This document shows, in pieces, positions 46,034 to 55,066 of a stretch of 64,000 nucleotides of DNA. Each line of letters begins with the position of its first letter. Positions within the stretch are counted from its first letter, which is position 1. Position numbers and translations under genes: made by a program. This DNA comes from Siminovitchia fordii DSM 16014 = CIP 108821 (GTDB taxonomy: Bacteria > Bacillota > Bacilli > Bacillales > Bacillaceae_C). The notes below the pieces were generated by a model. The model did no database searches. It was not told where the DNA came from and was given only the letters and a program-made list of their open reading frames with translations. The stretch is taken from NCBI RefSeq assembly GCF_000374565.1, contig NZ_KB894692.1, positions 1 through 64,000 of the forward strand. Reading direction: 5' to 3'.

Positions 46034-46504
46034 TTACGTGATATCGATTCTTTTTCCTTTCAGTTTATCGATGGAGACTGTCAATAGGCCGTTTTCATAC
46101 ACAGCCTTTACGTTTTTTGTATCAATGGCTTTTGTCAGCGGAATGGTTCTTGAAGTTCTTCTCATAGTGTCTTTATGTTGATATAAATCCTGTTGCTTAT
46201 TTTCGGTAGTGATTGTTTCGCGATGTCTGACCGTGATTGTGATGTATTGCTGTAAAACGTCAATTTCGATTTGTTCCTTTTTAATTCCTGGCAGCTTAGC
46301 CTGAACGATATATTTCGAATCAGTTTCTTTTAACTCTACTGGAAAGCTGCCAGCAAAAGGCGAAGACATAAATAATTCATCCAAATTTTCCAAAAAACCT
46401 TTGACTGGACGATGTTCGAAAAAGTCATTCATCGCTTTCATTAATTGATTAATGGGCTCCGGACTTTTATCATTTGATTTGTCCTTTGAAAAATTTTCCG
46501 ACAT
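46034..46504 (-). CDS. Small heat-shock protein, Hsp20/alpha-crystallin family
   Basis: A 156-residue protein. The alpha-crystallin domain covers about residues 55-150: VELKETDSKYIVQAKLPGI, EIDVLQQYITITVRHRE, and the C-terminal signature RTIPLTKAIDTKNVKAVYENGLLTV-type stretch ending in ENGLLTVSI. Such proteins hold unfolding proteins; several Bacillus members (CotM, CotP) are spore-coat proteins. GGGAGGGAG precedes the ATG at 46504. A sigma-K-like promoter upstream and the neighbouring cotD favour a spore-coat role, which is an inference. Confidence 0.82.
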   Translation of the reverse strand: MSENFSKDKSNDKSPEPINQLMKAMNDFFEHRPVKGFLENLDELFMSSPFAGSFPVELKETDSKYIVQAKLPGIKKEQIEIDVLQQYITITVRHRETITTENKQQDLYQHKDTMRRTSRTIPLTKAIDTKNVKAVYENGLLTVSIDKLKGKRIDIT

Positions 46505-46535
46505 TACAGGTCTCCCTCCCAAGATGAATATATGG

Positions 46536-46544
46536 TATAGTATG
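46536..46544 (-). promoter_or_regulatory. Possible sigma-K -10 element for the hsp20 gene
   Basis: On the minus strand CATACTATA fits CATAnnnTA, the sigma-K -10 pattern, with AAC about 17 bases upstream. It lies about 35 bases before the gene. Confidence 0.45.
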
Positions 46545-46762
46545 TATGAATAAAATAAAAAGTTCGCATGGCACAACCCTCTTTTCACACCAATTAAGGT
46601 TCAAGGGCCATTTATCAGAAATAATTTTGGTAAACATTTCCCGGGCAAGCGCAACATTCGACTTCATTAAAGAGTCAAATAGCGCAAATTGTTTGGAAAT
46701 GTCGTATATTATACAAATATTTTTGCCTGCGGCCAATCAGCAAAATAGGTATTTGTATTAGT

Positions 46763-46789
46763 ACATGTATGGTTATTTTACATAGGTTG
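46763..46789 (+). promoter_or_regulatory. Possible sigma-K promoter of cotD
   Basis: AC (46763-46764), 16 bases, CATAGGTTG (46781-46789), close to the sigma-K pattern AC-N16-CATAnnnTA with one mismatch at the last pair. About 40 bases before the start of cotD. Confidence 0.5.
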
Positions 46790-46829
46790 TTAGTGTAAAG
46801 AATCTTTTGGTGGAAAGGAGTATAATAAA

Positions 46830-47168
46830 ATGTATATAAACTGTGGTACAAAGGTATGTCCGCCAGTAGTGCACCCGACTAAATGCTGTGTAGTCAACAA
46901 ATGTTATAATGTCGTTGTACCTGAAATTCACCCATCTCACACAACTACAGTTAATCACATTAATTATAATCATGTGCACAGCTTCCCGCACACTGAATCA
47001 TGTGCTACTGAAGTGACGAATACCGAATCGATCGCTCCTCCTGGAATGGGATATGGAATGCCTCCAGGACCGGGATTTGGCCCTGGTCCGGGACCAGGAC
47101 CAGGAATGGGTCCGATAGGTCCGATGGGTCCGATGGGTCCAATGGGAGGGCCGATGTTTCCTTATTAA
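46830..47168 (+). CDS. cotD: CotD-like spore coat protein with a Gly/Pro/Met tail
   Basis: A 112-residue protein. Residues 1-60 match inner-coat protein CotD: Cys pairs, and the His-rich stretch VVPEIHPSHTTTVNHINYNH with VHSFPHTES. Residues about 69-112 are a Gly/Pro/Met-rich tail (GPGPGPGPGMGPIGPMGPM) not present in the 75-residue B. subtilis protein. AAAGGAG precedes the ATG. Made in the mother cell late in sporulation, judged from the family and the promoter. Confidence 0.88.
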   Translation: MYINCGTKVCPPVVHPTKCCVVNKCYNVVVPEIHPSHTTTVNHINYNHVHSFPHTESCATEVTNTESIAPPGMGYGMPPGPGFGPGPGPGPGMGPIGPMGPMGPMGGPMFPY

Positions 47169-47176
47169 TTATCTGG

Positions 47177-47212
47177 AACAAGGATGAAAAGCACAGGAAT
47201 CATCCTTGTTTC
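47177..47212 (+). terminator. Terminator after cotD
   Basis: Stem AACAAGGATGA/TCATCCTTGTT, perfect 11 bp, followed by a short T stretch. Confidence 0.7.
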
Positions 47213-47318
47213 CGTACATAAACAATTACTGAACTGATTATTTTAAAGGTTAAATTGACAAATAACCAATATTTTGAAAGAATGATATTAATGTCGTTTG
47301 AATTTGAGGTGGTCTCGA

Positions 47319-47624
47319 ATGTTGGCTGAGAAATTGAAACTTACTGCTAAGGAAATATTAGAAAAAGAATTTAAGACAGGTTTTCGAGGATACAAACAAG
47401 AAGAAGTAGATAAGTTTTTAGACTTGATTATCAAGGATTATGAATCCATGCATTCCATCATTGATGAGATGCAGCAGGAAAATATGAGGTTGAAAAAACA
47501 GTTGGAAGAGAGTTCACGCCGTCAGCAGATCCAGCCGGCAGGCACGACTAACTTTGACATTTTAAAACGGCTGTCGAACTTGGAGAAACATGTATTTGGA
47601 AGCAAACTTGATGAAAATGTATAA
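47319..47624 (+). CDS. gpsB: Cell division protein GpsB
   Basis: A 101-residue DivIVA-like protein that directs PBP1 between septal and side-wall growth. N-terminal membrane-binding domain with [20 protein letters not shown], a coiled coil (about 40-70), and the C-terminal [18 protein letters not shown] trimer region. ATG 47319 follows GAGGTGG. Its partner ponA is also in the window. Confidence 0.96.
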   Translation: MLAEKLKLTAKEILEKEFKTGFRGYKQEEVDKFLDLIIKDYESMHSIIDEMQQENMRLKKQLEESSRRQQIQPAGTTNFDILKRLSNLEKHVFGSKLDENV

Positions 47625-47642
47625 AGTTCCTTTAATTGCTAC

Positions 47643-47671
47643 TTGTAAAAATATCAATAAAATATTATAAT
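47643..47671 (+). promoter_or_regulatory. Promoter of rnpB
   Basis: TTGTAA, 17 bases, consensus TATAAT, with the RNA 5' end about 10 bases downstream. Confidence 0.75.
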
Positions 47672-47680
47672 GATCATCCA

Positions 47681-48090
47681 GTTAAATAACATTCGGGTAA
47701 TCGCTGCCCTTTTTTCAGAGTGGCAGAGGAAAGTCCATGCTCGCACGGTGCTGAGATGCCCGTAGTGATCACGCCTGGTGAAACAATAAGCCAGGGCAGC
47801 CGGATCCCGGCTGACGGCAGGGAAAACATCTACGTCTAACCGGATATGATGTGAATACCTTGAAAGTGCCACAGTGACGAAGCTTTGCCGGAAACGGCAA
47901 AGGTGGAACGAGGTAAACCCCGTGAGCGAGAAACTCAAATTATGGTAGAGGCACTCTTATAGCGGAAATGAACGCAGCAAGAGGCAGACAAAACGTCTGC
48001 AGATAGATGATTACCGCCCGAGTACGAGATCGCCTATGATCGCCTGTAGTACAAAGGTACAGAACATGGCTTATAGAATGTTATTTATAG
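47681..48090 (+). ncRNA. rnpB: RNase P RNA, type B (Bacillus class)
   Basis: Catalytic RNA that removes 5' leaders of pre-tRNAs. The conserved core GAGGAAAGTCCATGCTCGC (from about 47736), GAAAGTGCCACAGTGACGAA and GGTAAACCCC are present, and the end ACAGAACATGGCTTATAGAA matches. The 5' and 3' ends pair to form helix P1 (TAAATAACATTC with GAATGTTATTTA). Length about 410 bases fits the type B RNA. It stands between gpsB and a terminator, as in B. subtilis. Confidence 0.96.
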
Positions 48091-48104
48091 GTAAAGCAAA
48101 GAGT

Positions 48105-48138
48105 TATGCCTTCCAATCCAGGAAGGCATTGATTTTTG
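48105..48138 (+). terminator. Terminator after rnpB
   Basis: Perfect 9-bp stem ATGCCTTCC/GGAAGGCAT with a 7-base loop, then TGATTTTT. Confidence 0.75.
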
Positions 48139-48229
48139 CTTATTATGAAAGCCTTTACAAACCAGAATATAATTTTCGGTTTTGGAATATACTTTTGTTA
48201 TAAATTCTATAAGGGAGTGATTTACCGTT

Positions 48230-48409
48230 ATGCCGCATGTGATGAGCGATTTCAAAAGGATATTCGAAGCATTGTATTCCTCCAATGAAATGCTGCGGAA
48301 AGAGCACTTGCCCGATAAAGCGAAAAGACGGCTTCAAGAGGCTGAACAAAGTTTGAGCAAGGCGATTCATCATGCTCTATCGGAAAAAAGGAATATCGCC
48401 CAGAAATGA
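48230..48409 (+). CDS. Small helical protein of unknown function
   Basis: A 59-residue ORF beginning MPHVMSDFKRIFEALYSS. Composition is charged and helical, with a likely helix EHLPDKAKRRLQEAEQSLSK, ending NIAQK. Support: AAGGGAG before the ATG with good spacing, no overlap with other genes, and placement between terminators (after rnpB; imperfect hairpin AGACGCAGGTG/CACTTGCGTCT at 48408-48439). I do not recognise the family. Confidence 0.6.
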   Translation: MPHVMSDFKRIFEALYSSNEMLRKEHLPDKAKRRLQEAEQSLSKAIHHALSEKRNIAQK

Positions 48410-48523
48410 GACGCAGGTGTATTGATTCACTTGCGTCTTGCTATGCTCAGCCTGACAATATTCTGGAATAGTCTATTCAGGTAGTATAAGATTGATATAT
48501 TCATACATATTGGAGGCGTTTAC

Positions 48524-50032
48524 ATGCAAATGAATCAAACAGAGACTGCTTTTATGGAATACGTAAAAAAGATGGAGTCATTCAATGAAGCGCTCCAGCT
48601 TATTTACTGGGATTTGCGGACGGGCGCGCCAAAAAAAGGGGTAAAACAGAGGTCTCAAGTGATCGGCATGCTGTCCAACGAATACTTTCAAATGTCAATT
48701 TCCGAAGAAATGGCTGCTTTTATTGCGAATTTATCCGGAAAGAAAAGCGAGTTGCCTGAACTGGTCCAAAAAACATTGGAAGAGTGCAAAAAGATTTATG
48801 ACCGCAACAAAAAGATACCGCCTAAAGAGTATAAAGAATATGTCATTTTACAAACAGAAGCGGAGAATATATGGGAGGAAGCCCACAAGAAATCTGATTT
48901 CGACATGTTTAAGCCATACTTGGAGAAGCTCGTCAATTATAATAAAAAATTTATTGAGTATTGGGGTTACGAAGGCAACAAATATAATACATTGCTTGAT
49001 CTGTACGAACCAGGTGTAACAGTGGAAACGATTGATAAAGAATTTGAAACCTTAAAAGAGGAGATCGCACCCTTAATCCAAAAGATTCAAGAATCCGGAA
49101 ATAAGCCTGCAATGGATTTCCTTTTTCATCCTTTTCCAAAGGAACAGCAGAAGAAATTCAGCCTGAAAATCTTAGCACAGATGGGTTATGACTTTGAAGC
49201 CGGGCGGCTTGATGAAACAATTCATCCATTTGCCACGGGCCTAAATCCGGGGGACGTGCGTATTACAACAAGGTATCACGATAATGATTGGAGAATGGCT
49301 GTTTTCGGAACGATTCACGAAGGTGGCCATGCTTTGTATGAACAAAATATATCAGGTGAATTGATCGGAACACCACTTTGCACCGGAACTTCGATGGGAA
49401 TACACGAATCACAATCATTATTTTACGAAAATATTTTGGCGAGGGACAGATCCTTTTGGGAATACAACTTTGAGATTCTAAAAAAATATTCCAACGGTCA
49501 ATTCGATGATGTCAGGCTGGATGAATTTTACCGTGCAATCAACAAAGCCGAGCCATCCTTGATCAGAATCGAATCTGATAACCTGACGTATTCCCTGCAT
49601 ATTATCATTAGATATGAAATCGAAAAAGCACTGTTCAATAACGAAATCAACATTGACGAGTTGCCGGATATATGGAATGACAAATATGAACAATATTTGG
49701 GAATTCGGCCAAAGAACGATTCCGAAGGAGTCTTGCAAGATGTACACTGGGCCGCCGGTAACTTTGGTTACTTCCCTTCTTATGCGCTTGGGTATATGTA
49801 TGCTGCACAGATCAAAAATGCCATGATTGGAGAGATACCGGAATATGATCAGCTTTTAAAGACGGGGAACCTCCGTCCGATAAGAGAATGGCTTACCAAA
49901 CATATCCATCGTTATGGAAAAACGAAAAAACCCCTTGAGCTTATCAAAGAAGCAACAGGGGAAGGGTTATCAGCTAAATATTTAACTGATTATCTTGTTG
50001 AAAAATATTCCATCCTTTATAATCTAGAGTAG
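48524..50032 (+). CDS. ypwA: M32-family metallocarboxypeptidase
   Basis: A 502-residue cytoplasmic zinc carboxypeptidase of the Taq carboxypeptidase family. Active-site motif HEGGH (HEXXH) in FGTIHEGGHALYEQN near residue 265, with the downstream family motifs TGTSMGIHESQSLFYEN and ESDNLTYSLHIIIRYEIE. It trims amino acids from peptide C-termini, broad specificity, not Pro. GGAGGCG precedes the ATG. Matches B. subtilis ypwA. Confidence 0.93.
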   Translation: MQMNQTETAFMEYVKKMESFNEALQLIYWDLRTGAPKKGVKQRSQVIGMLSNEYFQMSISEEMAAFIANLSGKKSELPELVQKTLEECKKIYDRNKKIPPKEYKEYVILQTEAENIWEEAHKKSDFDMFKPYLEKLVNYNKKFIEYWGYEGNKYNTLLDLYEPGVTVETIDKEFETLKEEIAPLIQKIQESGNKPAMDFLFHPFPKEQQKKFSLKILAQMGYDFEAGRLDETIHPFATGLNPGDVRITTRYHDNDWRMAVFGTIHEGGHALYEQNISGELIGTPLCTGTSMGIHESQSLFYENILARDRSFWEYNFEILKKYSNGQFDDVRLDEFYRAINKAEPSLIRIESDNLTYSLHIIIRYEIEKALFNNEINIDELPDIWNDKYEQYLGIRPKNDSEGVLQDVHWAAGNFGYFPSYALGYMYAAQIKNAMIGEIPEYDQLLKTGNLRPIREWLTKHIHRYGKTKKPLELIKEATGEGLSAKYLTDYLVEKYSILYNLE

Positions 50033-50079
50033 CAGGCTCTAATAACTATAGTTGGCAGTTATATATATTATTTTACAAT

Positions 50080-50112
50080 AGATAAGGGTGGCTTTTAGCC
50101 ATCCTTATCTAT
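50080..50112 (+). terminator. Terminator after ypwA
   Basis: Stem AGATAAGGGTGGCT/AGCCATCCTTATCT with one mismatch; poor T run. Confidence 0.6.
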
Positions 50113-50124
50113 TGGTCTGATAGA

Positions 50125-50989
50125 TTGCTAGAAAAGGGAAGTTGTAAAGTTGGCCAGGCATACAGTTGTGTCGGGGCATTATTATGGGGGACCCTTGCGA
50201 TAATTGTTAAGAAGCTGTCCTATTATGATTTTTCGGAAATGGAGATTGTTACAATACATGTTTTTGGTGCATTTATATTTCTTATACCTTTTGCACTCGC
50301 GACGAATTCAATGGGCCAATTTAAAATACGATGAATCGGGACAAGACTTTTAAGTATTGTATTTTTCTATTGGTCATATTTTACCGCTATGAATATGATG
50401 TCTATTTCAATTGCCGTTATGCTGCTTTTTTATACCGGTCCTGCCTTCGTTGCAGTCTTATCAGTTATATTTTTAAAAGAGAAGTTCACCCTGTCACAGG
50501 TTGTGCTGTTATAGCCTTGTCTGGTGATATCAGCTCAGGGAAATGGATAGTACCTGGATTCATTATCGGTTTATGCTTAGGATCGGGGTATGCCCTGTAT
50601 AGTATTTTCGGAAAAGTGGCTTTGAGAAATTATCATTCAATGACCGTTACCCTGTATACATTTTTCACCTGCTCGGTTTGCCTGCTGCCATTTTTCCGGT
50701 TTTGGAAAAAGGCTGCATTGCTGCGGCTTGAAGGCTGGCTTTATATGATAGGTTTAGGTTTGTTTCCAACCGTATTCGCCTATTTACTTTATACTTATTG
50801 GCTGAATAAAGTGGAAACGAGTACGGCCTCCATTTTGGCCGCAGTGGAACCTGTGGCAGCGGCAATTGATTGGCACTATCCTTTCATGAACAGCTTCAAG
50901 GAGGACAATTGGCAGGGGCCATTATGATTGTGTCCTCCATTTTGGTCATCAGTTATGAAAGAACAAAAAGGGGACCAATTACTATATAA
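50125..50989 (+). pseudogene. Decayed EamA/DMT-family transporter
   Basis: A drug/metabolite-type transporter in fragments. Frame 1 encodes the N-terminal helices (VGALLWGTLAIIVKKL), is broken by TGA at 50332-50334, and continues in the same frame (IAVMLLFYTGPAFVAVLSVI) to a TAG near 50511. A different frame then carries the second half (GLCLGSGYALYSIFGKVAL, TSTASILAAVEPVAAA), and a third frame the C-terminus (QLAGAIMIVSSILVISYE). At least one nonsense change and two frameshifts are needed, so no working protein is expected. The original gene was probably about 290 residues. Confidence 0.88.
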
Positions 50990-51033
50990 AAAAAACGATT
51001 CAATTTCGATAATCGAAATTGAATCGTTTTTAT
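50990..51033. terminator. Long bidirectional terminator between the EamA remnant and aroG
   Basis: A 19-bp perfect inverted repeat (50992-51010 with 51012-51030), A/T-rich ends on both sides. It serves aroG from the right. Confidence 0.85.
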
Positions 51034-52121
51034 TAGGCATTCGCAGCTTCTTTTTCAATTTTGCTAGCGAAGGCTTTTACTTCGTCCATATATTCGTTGA
51101 ACTGTTGAATATCCATCTGTTGGGCAGAATCCGAAAGAGCCACAGCAGGATCTGGATGGACTTCTGCCATAACAGCATCCGCACCAATGGCGATTGCCGC
51201 TTTTGTAGCAGGGAGAAGAAGATCTTTCCGTCCGGTTGAGTGGGTTACATCAACAACAACTGGAAGATGGGTTTCTTTCTTCAAAATAGGAACGGCAGAA
51301 ATATCAAGTGTATTTCTAGTCGCTTTTTCGTAAGTGCGTATGCCTCTTTCACAAAGGATGATTTGATCGTTTCCTTGTGCGTGAATGTATTCGGCGGCAT
51401 ACATGAACTCTTCGATGGTTGCTGCAAGCCCGCGTTTTAAAAGAACTGGCTTGCGAACCGCACCAGCAACCTTCAATAACTCAAAGTTTTGCATGTTGCG
51501 AGCACCTATTTGAATCACATCTACATAATCAAGTGCCGCTTCCATATCGTACGGATTCAATATTTCGCTGACTACAGCCAATCCCTCTTCATCGGCGACC
51601 TGTTTGAGTATCTTCAGTCCGTCCAAGCCGAGACCTTGGAAATCATAGGGAGATGTCCGAGGTTTGAATGCACCTCCGCGCAATAGCTTCAATCCTTGTT
51701 TTTTCAGTGCCTGAGCCACAGCTTTAACCTGATCGTAGCTTTCAACGGCGCAAGGTCCCATGATAAAATGAGCTTTTCCATCACCGATGTTTTCGCCATG
51801 AATCGATACAATTGTATCATCCGGTTTTTTCTTTCTTGAAACGAGCAGTGCCTGACGATGGTCATCTTCCTGTAATTCAAGGCTTGCTTTAAAGATTTGT
51901 TTGAATATGTGTTGTACAGTTGATGTAGTAAATGGGCCCTCGTTGTGATCAGCAATCATATTCAACAGCTTTCGCTCTTGGACAGGGTCAAAACGTTTCA
52001 CGCCCTGCATTTCTTTTAATTTACCAATTTCTTGAGCGATCCGGCCTCGTTCGTTTAACAGATCTAAAATTTGCAATGTGGTTTTCTCAATTTGAGAACG
52101 TAAACTTTCCAATTCTGACAA
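51033..52121 (-). CDS. aroG: DAHP synthase with N-terminal chorismate mutase
   Basis: A 362-residue fusion. Residues 1-85 are an AroQ-type chorismate mutase ([20 protein letters not shown]); residues about 110-355 are the DAHP synthase barrel ([46 protein letters not shown]). The synthase starts the shikimate pathway from PEP and erythrose 4-phosphate, and the mutase part allows feedback by chorismate/prephenate; it is called aroA in B. subtilis. TTG start at 52121 with GGAGGG upstream. It is divergent from the aroC operon. Confidence 0.95.
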   Translation of the reverse strand: MSELESLRSQIEKTTLQILDLLNERGRIAQEIGKLKEMQGVKRFDPVQERKLLNMIADHNEGPFTTSTVQHIFKQIFKASLELQEDDHRQALLVSRKKKPDDTIVSIHGENIGDGKAHFIMGPCAVESYDQVKAVAQALKKQGLKLLRGGAFKPRTSPYDFQGLGLDGLKILKQVADEEGLAVVSEILNPYDMEAALDYVDVIQIGARNMQNFELLKVAGAVRKPVLLKRGLAATIEEFMYAAEYIHAQGNDQIILCERGIRTYEKATRNTLDISAVPILKKETHLPVVVDVTHSTGRKDLLLPATKAAIAIGADAVMAEVHPDPAVALSDSAQQMDIQQFNEYMDEVKAFASKIEKEAANA

Positions 52122-52403
52122 CGATAAGCCCTCCTTGATTTATTCACTGCTTCACAGTCATTGAAATTTTATAAAAAAATAAACTTTAGGACTTCAACGC
52201 TGTAAAGCATGTGTGTTATAATTTTTATTGATAGCTCAACACATTAAACCGTATTTGTTTCATTGTCAAGAGGATTTTTTAAATTGTTTGCCTATTTTTA
52301 ATTATATCATTGCTAATCCATGACAACTGCCGGAAAATCTGAACATTTTCCAGCATAACAGTAAAAATGTAAAAATTGGCTTTACAATGATATCTTTATG
52401 TGG

Positions 52404-52409
52404 TAAAAA
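52404..52409 (+). promoter_or_regulatory. Promoter of the aroC operon leader
   Basis: TTTACA (52381-52386), 17 bases, TAAAAA (52404-52409) preceded by TGG. Transcription would begin near 52416, just before the T-box. The divergent gap from 52122 to 52380 also holds the aroG promoter region, with a minus-strand TTGACA at 52264-52269. Confidence 0.5.
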
Positions 52410-52429
52410 TTAATGTTAAATAACTTTGA

Positions 52430-52690
52430 AAATAGCTATGACAGGACAAAGTAGTGTTCATCTCCCTGTTTTAATAGAGAGCTGATGGCAGGTGAAAATC
52501 AGCACAAAGATGAATGCGAATTACTTCCTTGAGCTTCTTTTAGGAACGCTTGAATCGATTATCAAGCCAGTATGAAAAGACGGGAGCAGCCGTTATCTGT
52601 TTGAGTGGCGGAAAATTATTTCCGCAATGAGGGTGGTACCGCGATAATGATCGTCCCTGCTATATGCAGGGGCGTTTTTTATTTTAATTA
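52430..52690 (+). promoter_or_regulatory. Tyrosine-type T-box leader of aroC-hisC-tyrA-aroA
   Basis: The T-box core GGGTGGTACCGCG is at 52631-52643. Stem I shows AGTA (52450-52453) on the 5' side of the specifier loop, AGAGAGCTGATGGCAGGTGA near its tip, and the closing stem GTGTTCATCT/AGATGAATGC. On the 3' side, GAA-T-TAC-T aligned to the known GAA-A-GGC-A layout of glycine T-boxes puts TAC, a Tyr codon, at 52522-52524. The terminator CGTCCCTGC/GCAGGGGCG plus T run is at 52652-52680. Uncharged tRNA-Tyr should turn the operon on. Confidence 0.88.
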
Positions 52691-52711
52691 AACAATTGGA
52701 GGGCTTTACGA

Positions 52712-53884
52712 ATGAGATATTTGACAGCTGGAGAATCACACGGTCCGCAGTTGACCGCAATTTTGGAAGGCGTTCCTGCAGGCTTGACGCTTACTGAAGA
52801 AATGATAAACGAACAATTATCCCGACGGCAAAAAGGCTATGGCCGTGGAAGAAGGATGCAAATAGAAAAGGACAATGTGCAAATATTAAGCGGAGTACGC
52901 CACGGGAAAACGATAGGTTCGCCAATTACACTGGTCATCGAAAATCGGGACTTCAAACATTGGACTAAAATAATGGGGGCAGCACCGCTCGAAGAAAATG
53001 AAGAGCAGGAAGTGAAGAGGCAGATTACACGCCCGCGCCCTGGCCATGCTGATTTAAATGGGGCTTTGAAATATGGCCATCGTGATATGCGAAATGTGCT
53101 GGAGCGCTCTTCAGCTAGAGAAACAACGGCAAGAGTGGCCGCAGGAGCTGTCGCCAGAATCATTCTATCACAGCTCGGAATCAAGGTTGCCGGACATGTA
53201 TTGGAAATTGGCGGAATCCGTGCTGAAAACACAGATTATGGATCAATTGAGGAATTACAGGAGAAAACGGAAAACTCTCCGGTTCGTTGCCTTGACGAAA
53301 CAGCTGCGGAAAAAATGATGCGGGCAATTGATGAGGCCAAGGAGCAAGGAGATTCAATCGGAGGAATTGTAGAAGTGGTTGTTGATGGAATGCCTGCCGG
53401 TGTCGGCAGCTATGTTCATTACGACAGGAAGCTGGACAGCAAATTGGCTGGAGCTGTAATGAGCATCAACGCATTCAAAGGAGTTGAAATCGGTATCGGT
53501 TTCGAAGCGGCACACAAACCTGGAAGCCAGGTGCATGATGAAATCTTGTGGGATGAGGAAAAAGGCTATACAAGAGGGTCCAATAATGCTGGTGGTTTGG
53601 AAGGCGGCATGTCGACGGGAATGCCTATTGTAGTTAGAGGTGTCATGAAGCCGATTCCTACACTCTACAAACCTCTGCAAAGTGTTGATATTGATACAAA
53701 GGAGCCTTTTAAAGCAAGCATCGAAAGATCCGATAGTTGTGCAGTCCCTGCAGCAAGTGTAGTTGCCGAGGCGGTGGTTGCGTGGGAATTGGCGGCAGCA
53801 GTATTGGAGCATTTCGGACACGATCGTATGGATGCAATAAAGGATCACGTTGAAGAATACAAAAAATATACAAGAAACTTTTAA
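52712..53884 (+). CDS. aroC: Chorismate synthase
   Basis: Last step of the common aromatic pathway: EPSP to chorismate, using reduced FMN. Signatures [18 protein letters not shown] at the N-terminus, [20 protein letters not shown] and [18 protein letters not shown], and near the end [17 protein letters not shown]. 390 residues, start with GGAGGG upstream. First gene after the Tyr T-box. Called aroF in B. subtilis, where it lies upstream of aroB; here it is 35 kb away from aroB. Confidence 0.96.
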   Translation: MRYLTAGESHGPQLTAILEGVPAGLTLTEEMINEQLSRRQKGYGRGRRMQIEKDNVQILSGVRHGKTIGSPITLVIENRDFKHWTKIMGAAPLEENEEQEVKRQITRPRPGHADLNGALKYGHRDMRNVLERSSARETTARVAAGAVARIILSQLGIKVAGHVLEIGGIRAENTDYGSIEELQEKTENSPVRCLDETAAEKMMRAIDEAKEQGDSIGGIVEVVVDGMPAGVGSYVHYDRKLDSKLAGAVMSINAFKGVEIGIGFEAAHKPGSQVHDEILWDEEKGYTRGSNNAGGLEGGMSTGMPIVVRGVMKPIPTLYKPLQSVDIDTKEPFKASIERSDSCAVPAASVVAEAVVAWELAAAVLEHFGHDRMDAIKDHVEEYKKYTRNF

Positions 53885-53959
53885 TTTAGGAGAGGCGCTG
53901 CTCTGCCAATCGACCAGATGCCGAACCATACTTATAAAAAATTAAAGGTGGGAAAAATG

Positions 53960-55042
53960 ATGAATGTAAAGGTGAGGCCACAACTTTTGACAATGAAAGC
54001 ATATGCCCCGGGAAAATCAAGTGAAGAGGTGCAACGTGAGTACGGCTTGGATAAAATCGTGAAGCTTGCTTCGAACGAAAATCCTTACGGAACTTCTCCG
54101 CACGTCAGTAAAGTAATCTCCAGTATGGAGAACTTTGCAATTTACCCCGATGGAGCAGCAACTGTTCTAAGAAAAAAAGTTGCAAAGTATACAGGGGTCA
54201 AAGAAGATCAATTAATCTTTTCCAGCGGATTGGATGAATTGATTCAGATTATCAGCAAAGCTCTACTGGACGAAAATTCCAATACAGTTATGGCAACTGG
54301 GACTTTCCCACAGTATCGCCACAATGCAGTTGTTCAAAATGCGGAAATCCGTGAAGTGCCTTTACAAGACGGCCGGCATGATTTGCAGGCAATGGCAAAA
54401 GAAGTTGATGATGATACCAAAGTGGTTTGGATATGTAACCCTAATAATCCGACCGGGACGTATGTGAACGATAAAGAATTAGGTCAATTTCTGCAGTCTG
54501 TTCCATCTCATGTTCTCGTTGTCTTGGATGAGGCCTATTACGAATACGTAACAGCCCAAGATTATCCTGAAACAATTCCGCTTCTCGACCAATACGACAA
54601 TCTTATGGTATTGCGGACCTTCTCAAAAGCTTTCGGGCTTGCTGCGTTCCGAATAGGATATGGGATTGGAGCGGCCTCCTTCATACAGCAATTGGAAGTT
54701 GTAAGATTGCCGTTTAATACATCAATGCTTGCCCAAAAAGCAGCTATTGCGGCATTGGAGGATTTGGATTTTGTTGATAGAAGTGTGAGCTCAAATGCAC
54801 ATGAGCTTCAGAAATTCTACGAGATCTGTACGCGGCATAATATAAATTTTTATCCTTCACAAGGCAACTTTATATTTATTTCAATCCCAGGAAAAGAAAG
54901 TGCGGAAGTCTTTCAATATTTATTGGAAAGAGGCTATACAGTCAGGCCGTTTCCGAATGGGATTCGCATTACAGTCGGAACAAAAGAAGAGAATAGCGAG
55001 CTCTTTGACATAATAGAAAAAATGGTGCTGGTCAAACACTAG
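53960..55042 (+). CDS. hisC: Histidinol-phosphate/aromatic aminotransferase
   Basis: PLP enzyme that in Bacillus serves both histidine synthesis and the final transamination to Tyr and Phe. PLP lysine in RTFSKAFGLAAFRIGYG; CNPNNPTGTY and LDEAYYEYV are class signatures. 360 residues from ATG 53960, 8 bases after AAAGGTGGG; the frame upstream to 53918 is not conserved. Placed between aroC and tyrA, which supports the aromatic role. Confidence 0.93.
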   Translation: MNVKVRPQLLTMKAYAPGKSSEEVQREYGLDKIVKLASNENPYGTSPHVSKVISSMENFAIYPDGAATVLRKKVAKYTGVKEDQLIFSSGLDELIQIISKALLDENSNTVMATGTFPQYRHNAVVQNAEIREVPLQDGRHDLQAMAKEVDDDTKVVWICNPNNPTGTYVNDKELGQFLQSVPSHVLVVLDEAYYEYVTAQDYPETIPLLDQYDNLMVLRTFSKAFGLAAFRIGYGIGAASFIQQLEVVRLPFNTSMLAQKAAIAALEDLDFVDRSVSSNAHELQKFYEICTRHNINFYPSQGNFIFISIPGKESAEVFQYLLERGYTVRPFPNGIRITVGTKEENSELFDIIEKMVLVKH

Positions 55043-55066
55043 ATTTAGCAGAGAGGAAAATACAGC

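Larger units (their letters stand above)
46505..46829 (+). other. Divergent intergenic region between hsp20 and cotD
   Basis: About 325 bases without a credible gene. It holds the hsp20 promoter on the left and the cotD promoter on the right. An ORF on the plus strand (from 46546) overlaps the hsp20 promoter and lacks a ribosome site. Confidence 0.6.

Noticed and set aside
46546-46761. Plus-strand ORF of 71 codons between hsp20 and cotD
   Set aside because: It starts inside the hsp20 promoter region without a ribosome site and resembles no known protein.
50332-50334. In-frame TGA in the EamA gene as a possible selenocysteine or read-through codon
   Set aside because: Further TAG and frameshift lesions in the same gene show ordinary decay; no SECIS-like element is expected in this family.
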